Source: an uncultured Collinsella sp. (GTDB lineage Bacteria > Actinomycetota > Coriobacteriia > Coriobacteriales > Coriobacteriaceae). Taken from it: a stretch of 6,337 nucleotides of DNA. Shown one piece after another: positions 1 to 4,348 of the stretch. The DNA lies in assembly GCA_958439775.1 (NCBI GenBank), contig CAUBWQ010000056.1, forward strand, positions 1 through 6,337, written 5' to 3'. Under the pieces are notes generated by a model. That model was not told the DNA's origin, made no database searches, and worked only from the letters and a program-made list of their open reading frames with translations. Made by a program: the position numbers and the translations under genes. Position 1 is the stretch's first letter. The number at the start of each line of letters is the position of its first letter.

Positions 1-1
1 T

Positions 2-982
2 AACATCATCTATGCCGTGGTCGCTGTGATCGGCTGCGTGGGCGTGATCACGGGCGTGCCGGCGACGCTTACGGTGGGCGGCGTGCAGATTTTCCTGTCC
101 TATGCTAACCAGTACACCAAGCCGTTCAACGAGGTCACCAACGTCATTACGCAGATCCAGACGGCGTATGCCTCGGCGCGCCGTATGTTTGCGCTGCTCG
201 ATGCGCGCGAGCAGGAGCCCGATGCGCCAGATGCCGTGGAACTTGCCGCACCGCAGGGCGAGGTCGCCCTTGAGCATGTGGACTTTAGCTACGTGCCCGA
301 CCGCAGGCTGCTGCAGGACATCTGCATCGAGGCTAAGCCCGGCATGCGCTTTGCCCTGGTCGGTCCTACGGGCTGTGGCAAGACGACGCTCATCAATTTG
401 CTACTGCGTTTTTACGATATCGATGCCGGTCGCATTGCGGTCGATGGCCGTTCCTCGCGTGACTACACGCGCGCAAGCCTGCGCCGCGCCTTTGGCATGG
501 TGCTGCAGGACACTTGGCTGTTCGCGGGCACGGTGGCGGACAACATCGCTTACGGTTGCCCAGGAGCTACTCGCGAGCAGGTTGTCGAAGCCGCCAAGCG
601 CGCGCACGCGCACAAGTTTATCGTGCAGCTGCCAGGCGGCTACGATACGGTCATCGGCGAGGACGGCGGCACGTTTAGCCAGGGTCAAAAACAGCTGCTG
701 TGCATCGCGCGCGTCATGCTCACCGACCCGGCTATCTTGCTGCTGGACGAGGCGACCTCGAGTATCGATACCCGCACCGAGCTGCAGGTGCAGGCGGCAT
801 TCGACGAGCTCATGGCCGGTCGCACAAGCTTTGTGGTGGCGCACCGCCTGAGCACCATCCGCAACGCCGACTGCATCCTGGTGATGCGCGACGGCCAGAT
901 TATCGAACGCGGCACGCACGACGAGCTGCTAGCGGCAGGTGGCTTCTACGCCGAACTCTACCGCAGCCAGTTCGCCCAGTGA
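2..982 (+). CDS. ABC exporter, C-terminal part of fused permease/ATPase (partial)
   Basis: This is the C-terminal part of a fused membrane-ATPase subunit of a type IV (multidrug/lipid/peptide-type) ABC exporter. The reading frame is open from base 2, so the true start lies before the window; the GTG at 17 is only an internal codon. Bases 2-110 encode hydrophobic residues that fit the last membrane helices, followed by the usual linker (KPFNEVTNVITQIQTA). The ATPase domain is complete: Walker A GPTGCGKTT at 362-388, Q-loop VLQDTWLFAGTVADNIAYG near 500-555, signature FSQGQ at 674-688 in place of LSGGQ, Walker B AILLLDEATSSID from 731 with the catalytic Glu at 749-751, and the H-loop His at 842-844. 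All residues needed for ATP hydrolysis are present. Such subunits often work as heterodimers with a partner encoded just upstream, which cannot be seen here. The substrate cannot be told from this half. The stop is TGA at 980-982. Confidence 0.95.
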   Translation, partial: NIIYAVVAVIGCVGVITGVPATLTVGGVQIFLSYANQYTKPFNEVTNVITQIQTAYASARRMFALLDAREQEPDAPDAVELAAPQGEVALEHVDFSYVPDRRLLQDICIEAKPGMRFALVGPTGCGKTTLINLLLRFYDIDAGRIAVDGRSSRDYTRASLRRAFGMVLQDTWLFAGTVADNIAYGCPGATREQVVEAAKRAHAHKFIVQLPGGYDTVIGEDGGTFSQGQKQLLCIARVMLTDPAILLLDEATSSIDTRTELQVQAAFDELMAGRTSFVVAHRLSTIRNADCILVMRDGQIIERGTHDELLAAGGFYAELYRSQFAQ

Positions 983-1010
983 GCAAGCTCGTGGGGCAAG
1001 TTAATCAATC

Positions 1011-1034
1011 GACAGACGGTGGTTTACATCTGTC
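1011..1034 (+). other. small inverted repeat after the ABC gene
   Basis: GACAGA (1011-1016) and TCTGTC (1029-1034) form a 6-bp stem around a 12-nt loop, 28 bp after the exporter stop. No T run follows, so it is a poor intrinsic terminator. It overlaps the possible -35 box of the next gene, so an operator role is equally possible. The evidence is the dyad alone. Confidence 0.25.
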
Positions 1035-1050
1035 ACGTTAGTACTAAGAT
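1023..1050 (+). promoter_or_regulatory. putative sigma-70-type promoter for the flavodoxin-like gene
   Basis: TTTACA (1023-1028) and TAAGAT (1045-1050) are separated by 16 bp and lie in an AT-rich island in otherwise GC-rich DNA, about 54 bp before the next start codon. A perfect 10-bp palindrome, TTAGTACTAA (1038-1047), overlaps the -10 box. A second dyad, CTAAT-7 nt-ATTAG (1057-1073), sits where transcription would begin. Both are placed where a repressor could act. The promoter call rests on box similarity and position only. Confidence 0.4.
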
Positions 1051-1103
1051 ATTCATCTAATAAATTGCATTAGTGGCTTTAGTTTTGGGGGAAACGAGGC
1101 AAC

Positions 1104-1661
1104 GTGACTATGACGTGCTCTTTGGTGGTCAACAGCAAGAGCGGTAATACCAGGATGGTTTCGGGCGCGATCAAGCGCACTCTGCAGGCTGCGGGTGTTG
1201 ATTTTGTCCATGCCGCGGCGTTGAGCGACGATGCGGATGCAGATCAGGTTGCGCTCGAGGCGCAGGGCGCCTGCGCGGCCGACACGGTGCTCGTCGGTTT
1301 TTGGTGCGACAAGGGCGCGTGCACGCCTTCGGTCGCGGCGTTGCTCTCCGCTTTGCACGGCAAGCGCGTCTTCCTGTTTGGCACCTGCGGCTTTGGGGCC
1401 GATCAGAGCTATTACCAGCAGATTATCGACCGCGTAACTTCCAATTTGGCTGGGGATGCCGAGCTTGCGGGCTGGGCGATGTGCCAGGGCAAGATGGGCC
1501 CCGCGGTCAAGCAGCGCTACGAGGCCATGCTCGAGCAAGATCCCGACAACGCCCGCGCTAAGTTGCTGCTCGATAACTGGGTCGCCGCAAAGGATCACCC
1601 CACCAAGGAAGATCTGGATAACATGGCTGCAGCCGCCAAAAAGGCCGTGCTGGGGGAGTAG
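1104..1661 (+). CDS. flavodoxin-like protein (BilS-type flavodoxin family)
   Basis: A cytoplasmic flavodoxin-fold protein of 185 aa. The first beta strand and phosphate loop read SLVVNSKSGNTRMV; SKSGNT matches the FMN-phosphate-binding loop of flavodoxins. A second strand-loop (TVLVGFWCDKGACTPSVAALL) and a third (KRVFLFGTCGFGADQSYYQ) follow the flavodoxin order and would line the flavin ring. A C-terminal helical tail (HPTKEDLDNMAAAAKKAV) is typical of a gut anaerobe subgroup that, from memory, includes BilS, the flavodoxin-like partner of bilirubin reductase. No bilR-like gene is visible here, so a bilirubin role should not be assumed; general electron transfer is safer. Start choice: GAGG at 1096-1099 lies 4 nt before GTG 1104 and 10 nt before ATG 1110, so either could be used; ATG 1110 would give 183 aa. 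Several Cys residues (WCDKGAC, GTCGFG, AMCQGK) sit near the expected flavin site. A terminator hairpin follows at 1759. Confidence 0.8.
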   Translation: MTMTCSLVVNSKSGNTRMVSGAIKRTLQAAGVDFVHAAALSDDADADQVALEAQGACAADTVLVGFWCDKGACTPSVAALLSALHGKRVFLFGTCGFGADQSYYQQIIDRVTSNLAGDAELAGWAMCQGKMGPAVKQRYEAMLEQDPDNARAKLLLDNWVAAKDHPTKEDLDNMAAAAKKAVLGE

Positions 1662-1703
1662 CTCCCATCGCTGACGGCGGTCGGTCCATCTTTCTAAATG
1701 AAA

Positions 1704-1832
1704 CGTCCTCCCGGGCGTTGGGGCACGAAGTTCCCTGCTCTACAGTCCTGCGCAAGACGAAGGCCACATTAAGTGGCCTTCTTTGCGTGCGGAACTCGCG
1801 ATGAACTTCGTGCCCCGCCGTCCGGGAGGACG
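1704..1832. repeat. 30-bp long inverted repeat enclosing a terminator hairpin
   Basis: The left arm 1704-1733 (begins CGTCCTCCCGGGCG, ends GCACGAAGTTC) and the right arm 1803-1832 (begins GAACTTCGTGCCCC, ends CCGGGAGGACG) are reverse complements at 27 of 30 positions. The mismatches lie together in the middle of the arm. The 69 bp between them hold a second hairpin (1751-1787), giving a nested, cruciform-like structure of 129 bp. The right arm is followed by CCTCTTTATT. The shape would fit a small non-autonomous mobile element, a structured RNA, or a two-layer terminator. No coding function is seen. Confidence 0.75.
1751..1787 (+). terminator. hairpin terminator after the flavodoxin-like gene
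   Basis: GAAGGCCAC (1759-1767), loop ATTAA, GTGGCCTTC (1773-1781) form a perfect 9-bp stem followed by TTTG. Outer bases CGCAA (1751-1755) and TTGCG (1783-1787) can extend the stem past a bulge. It lies about 100 bp after the flavodoxin-like stop. The T run is short, so termination may be partial. The core stem is symmetric, so it could act in either direction. Confidence 0.6.
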
Positions 1833-1891
1833 CCTCTTTATTGATGGGAGGCCTGATAGGTCGATGGTTCCGTGCCCGGATGCGTCCAAAG

Positions 1892-2340
1892 TGGGACGGG
1901 CTTTCCGGATGGGCAGGCTTTCGAAAAATGCGTCCCGGAATTTGCCTTTGGAATGGGATGCAGTTTCCCGATGAGGTGCTTTGCGGAAAGTGCATCCCAC
2001 TCTGGGCGGTCGAAGTGGGACACACTTTCCCAAAGGCGCTCCAACGGGAAATTGCGTCCCATTATTCGGTCAAGAAACGGGATGCATTTTCCCAATGTGA
2101 GCAAAACCGGAAAATGCATCCCACAATCAGCCCTCAAAGTGGGACGCCGTTTCCCAATGAGGCTCAAGCGGAAAATGCATCCCGGAATTTGCGCTCAAAG
2201 TGGGATGCGGTTTCCGGTTGAGGGTCTAAAGGGAAAATGCGTCCCAGAATCGACGCTTGAAATGGGATGCAGTTTCCCGATGAGGCACTCGACGGAAAAT
2301 ACATCCCAGAAATGGCCTTTGAGCTGGGATAAGATTTCCG
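1892..2340. repeat. 62-bp-period array of alternating inverted 16-bp sites
   Basis: Fifteen copies of a 16-bp site with consensus TGGGAYGCANTTTCCS alternate strictly in orientation. Forward copies start at 1892, 1954, 2016, 2078, 2140, 2201, 2263 and 2325. Reverse copies start at 1922, 1984, 2046, 2108, 2169, 2231 and 2293. Each forward-reverse pair is separated by 14 nt (13 in the fifth), with loop consensus near RATGAGGCNCT. Each reverse-forward pair is separated by 16 nt, with consensus near GAATTNGCNCTNNAAG. Centre-to-centre distances are therefore about 30 and 32 bp, close to three helical turns. The fourth pair is a perfect 14-bp inverted repeat (2079-2092 with 2109-2122). A displaced, degenerate half-copy (GGATGCGTCC) may sit at 1878-1886. 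Reading frames across the array are by-products of the repeat. The array could be a multi-site protein-binding region, a chain of stem-loops in RNA, or an expanded palindromic repeat family. Function unknown. Confidence 0.9.
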
Positions 2341-2356
2341 CGGCATCTCGGATTCT

Positions 2357-2436
2357 CAAAAATGAGACACGCCGTTGGCGAAAATGAGACACGTGATATC
2401 GGGCATCGGATGTATCATTTGCAAAAATGAGTCCAC
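2357..2436 (+). repeat. three AAAATGAG-type repeats before the secreted-protein gene
   Basis: CAAAAATGAGACACG (2357-2371), CGAAAATGAGACACG (2379-2393) and a shorter copy GCAAAAATGAGTCCAC (2421-2436) lie in the same orientation. The spacings are 22 bp and about 42 bp, near two and four helical turns. They lie between the 62-bp array and the next gene's ribosome binding site. Phased direct repeats here could be operators. Alternatively, they could be the multi-repeat end of a lost IS21-like insertion sequence, a family whose ends carry short direct repeats. No transposase gene is present. Confidence 0.5.
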
Positions 2437-2452
2437 TCCACTCGAATAAAGC

Positions 2453-2456
2453 GAGG
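2453..2456 (+). promoter_or_regulatory. ribosome binding site that decides the start at 2463
   Basis: GAGG lies 6 nt before ATG 2463. The upstream in-frame ATG at 2427 has no such sequence and would place extra residues before the signal peptide. A -10-like TATCAT is present at 2413-2418 without a convincing -35 box, so the promoter is not assigned. Confidence 0.6.
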
Positions 2457-2462
2457 TCCCTC

Positions 2463-2945
2463 ATGTACGTTCCACGCCCCCGTATCCGTAGGCTGTCGAA
2501 AATCCCGCTTGTTGGGACGGCGGCGCTTGCTGCGTTGATCGCCACGAGCGTCGCCTGCTTCACGGCCACGCTCCAGGTTGCCCAGGCGGCAGACGCGCCC
2601 GCAATCACCGATATGACCGAGCAGGATTATCAAGCCCTGGGTCTGGGCACGAGCGAGGACATTCCGGCCGATACCGTTGCCCCTATTCCACTGATACCCC
2701 CACGACGTTTGCCACGCGCAGCGAGGTCTATATGTCAGCTAACGGTAGCCATGGCAATCGCTACACTCTGCGCGACAAGCTCGAGAACGTCGAGCGCGGT
2801 GACATTGGCGGCAGCAGCAAACTCACCGATGGCTATGGAAGTGTGTGGGGCGCCGCAAAGTTCTGGCAAAACGTCAACAACTTCGATACGAACAGCGATC
2901 TCTACAAGCATAGCGACTACGGTGGCGGCACCTGGTCGTACCTAA
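2463..2945 (+). CDS. N-terminal fragment: signal peptide and first frame of the split gene
   Basis: As written, translation from ATG 2463 makes 160 aa. The first roughly 73 residues are credible: signal peptide MYVPRPRIRR..., then AADAPAITDMTEQDYQAL and TSEDIPADTVAP. After base 2683 the frame changes to low-complexity Arg/Ala/Thr/Ser-rich residues, typical of reading a GC-rich gene in the wrong frame. The real continuation is in the -1 frame (PYSTDTPTTFATRSEVYM). If the deletion is real, only this short exported peptide would be made from this start. The in-frame ATG at 2427 is less likely because it lacks a ribosome binding site. Confidence 0.55.
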   Translation: MYVPRPRIRRLSKIPLVGTAALAALIATSVACFTATLQVAQAADAPAITDMTEQDYQALGLGTSEDIPADTVAPIPLIPPRRLPRAARSICQLTVAMAIATLCATSSRTSSAVTLAAAANSPMAMEVCGAPQSSGKTSTTSIRTAISTSIATTVAAPGRT

Positions 2946-4348
2946 GCAACAATGAGTCCTCAACAGTACTCGCCAACGACAACAACGGTTTCTCGGGCAT
3001 TCACGCCACGAGTGTTGAGTTCTGCAGCGACGCCAGCACGGGCAAAAAGAGCCGCGTTGCCGAGCTCCGTGCCTACGGCGACAGTTCCTCCACGACGATT
3101 GACGGCAAGTCATACGCCGGAAAGGTTGAGCTGGTCCTCTACTCGTTTAGCAACGGGCGTACGCGCACTCTCGACACACACCTGCCGGTGACGGTCAACA
3201 CTAATATGATGTACGAAGGCCGTTTTAAGTACCTGGATGCCGGTTACCTGCAAGAGCACGACGCCGTCTTTGATGTCGAGGCGGGCGATGTCGATGGCGA
3301 CGGCGTCGACGAGCTTTTTGTCTACGCGGGCTGCTATGTCGACGAGAACGGCGTGCGCAAGGCTGTAGTCGACATGTATGACTTGGAGGGCGGCAACTGG
3401 AAGCAAAGCGTCGTCAAGATCGATGCCGGTAACGCCGCGGACTACACCACGCACAACAAGGGCGGGAACGACTCCTGGACGCAGCTTCAGTCAGCTCCTG
3501 TCGTTTCGCTAGCGGCCGGCGACCTCGATCGCGATTTTTGCGATGACCTCGCCATCGTGGTCTCGGCACCCTACGGCAAGAAGAATATTGATAAGTCGAC
3601 GCATTGCGAGCTGTTTTCGTGGGATGCATCCAAGGGTGCGCTCGTCCATGTCGATGCTCTGGGCGACGCGGGCGCAATCTCCCTCTCCGCGAACGGCAAG
3701 ACCATGGTCGCTGCGAATGCGACGTTCGGCACGTTTGCCGCCTACGATGAAGAAGGAAAGAAGACGGGTGAAACCGTCACGGGCCTTATTCTTGCGGGCT
3801 ATGACTGGCAACGCAGCGCTTTTGATTACGGTGCTTCTGACGGCAGCAAGGGGCTCTACGGCGCGCTGTACCGCTACGCGTATTTTGACTCGGAGTCTGG
3901 CGAGTTCAAGCTTTCCGATTGCAAGGAATACAGAGACGGGCTCCTCGCCTCCTATGGGCTGATGCATGTGCCCAACAGCGCATGGAAGGATAGCGCTCAG
4001 GATAAGCGCTATCCGTGCACCTTGGCGCCTATTGCCCTTGCCACTGCCAACCTTGACGGCCTGTCCGAGCAGCTGGCGGTCGACGAGGTGCTCGTGGGCG
4101 GCGATGTGTTCCGCGACTTTGCCTGCAACACGGCACAGAGCGGGGCCCAGGGCTTGGGGTCCATGGTCGGAACCATGAGCATGAGCGGTCAGCAATACAA
4201 CAGCAGCAACAAGCATGACCACAAGGGTATAGAGCAGGTGTGGCGGGCAGCGTCTCGGGTTCGGACCGCTATAACGAGAGCTTTATCGCCGTGGTGGGCA
4301 AGCACCGCGACGAGGACCTGCGCAAGAACGATGACTACTATTGGATGA
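2732..4348 (+). CDS. middle fragment: FG-GAP-like repeat region of the split gene
   Basis: An open frame of 538 aa that an automatic caller would start at ATG 2732. There is no ribosome binding site there, and meaningful sequence continues upstream in frame to about 2684, so it is an internal part of the larger gene. It contains FG-GAP/VCBS-like loops: DVEAGDVDGDGVDELFVYAG (Asp loop at 3287-3313), LAAGDLDRDFCDDLAIVVSA (3521-3547), and a third near 4055 (ATANLDG followed by VDEVLVGGDVF). Such loops sit on beta-propeller blades and often bind calcium. Residues after about 4231 (VWRAASRVRTAITRAL) are out-of-frame reading before the TGA at 4346. Confidence 0.7.
   Translation: MSANGSHGNRYTLRDKLENVERGDIGGSSKLTDGYGSVWGAAKFWQNVNNFDTNSDLYKHSDYGGGTWSYLSNNESSTVLANDNNGFSGIHATSVEFCSDASTGKKSRVAELRAYGDSSSTTIDGKSYAGKVELVLYSFSNGRTRTLDTHLPVTVNTNMMYEGRFKYLDAGYLQEHDAVFDVEAGDVDGDGVDELFVYAGCYVDENGVRKAVVDMYDLEGGNWKQSVVKIDAGNAADYTTHNKGGNDSWTQLQSAPVVSLAAGDLDRDFCDDLAIVVSAPYGKKNIDKSTHCELFSWDASKGALVHVDALGDAGAISLSANGKTMVAANATFGTFAAYDEEGKKTGETVTGLILAGYDWQRSAFDYGASDGSKGLYGALYRYAYFDSESGEFKLSDCKEYRDGLLASYGLMHVPNSAWKDSAQDKRYPCTLAPIALATANLDGLSEQLAVDEVLVGGDVFRDFACNTAQSGAQGLGSMVGTMSMSGQQYNSSNKHDHKGIEQVWRAASRVRTAITRALSPWWASTATRTCARTMTTIG

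Noticed and set aside
401..919. Reverse-strand 172-aa open frame
   Set aside because: It is antisense to the conserved ATPase domain of the exporter, whose motifs prove the forward frame.
1558..2025. Reverse-strand 155-aa open frame
   Set aside because: It overlaps the end of the flavodoxin-like gene, the inverted repeat and the 62-bp array. Its peptide shows only by-products of the repeat (HFP, GNCIPF) and no domain.
1892..2340. CRISPR array
   Set aside because: The repeated units alternate in orientation, are only 16 bp and vary in sequence. The gaps are 13-16 bp and partly conserved, and no cas gene is present.
1841..2387. Two overlapping forward open frames (126 and 171 aa) across the array
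   Set aside because: They are made by the DNA repeat, which lacks stops in several frames. The 62-bp period is not a multiple of three, so no true peptide repeat is kept, and no ribosome binding site is seen.
2550..2555. Lipoprotein cleavage site at the Cys in TSVAC of the signal peptide
   Set aside because: Ser stands at the -3 position where a lipobox needs Leu, Val or Ile, and a better signal peptidase I site (AQA) follows after the hydrophobic core.
3509..4222. Reverse-strand 237-aa open frame
   Set aside because: It is the shadow of the FG-GAP-like coding region on the opposite strand, with no motif and no ribosome binding site.
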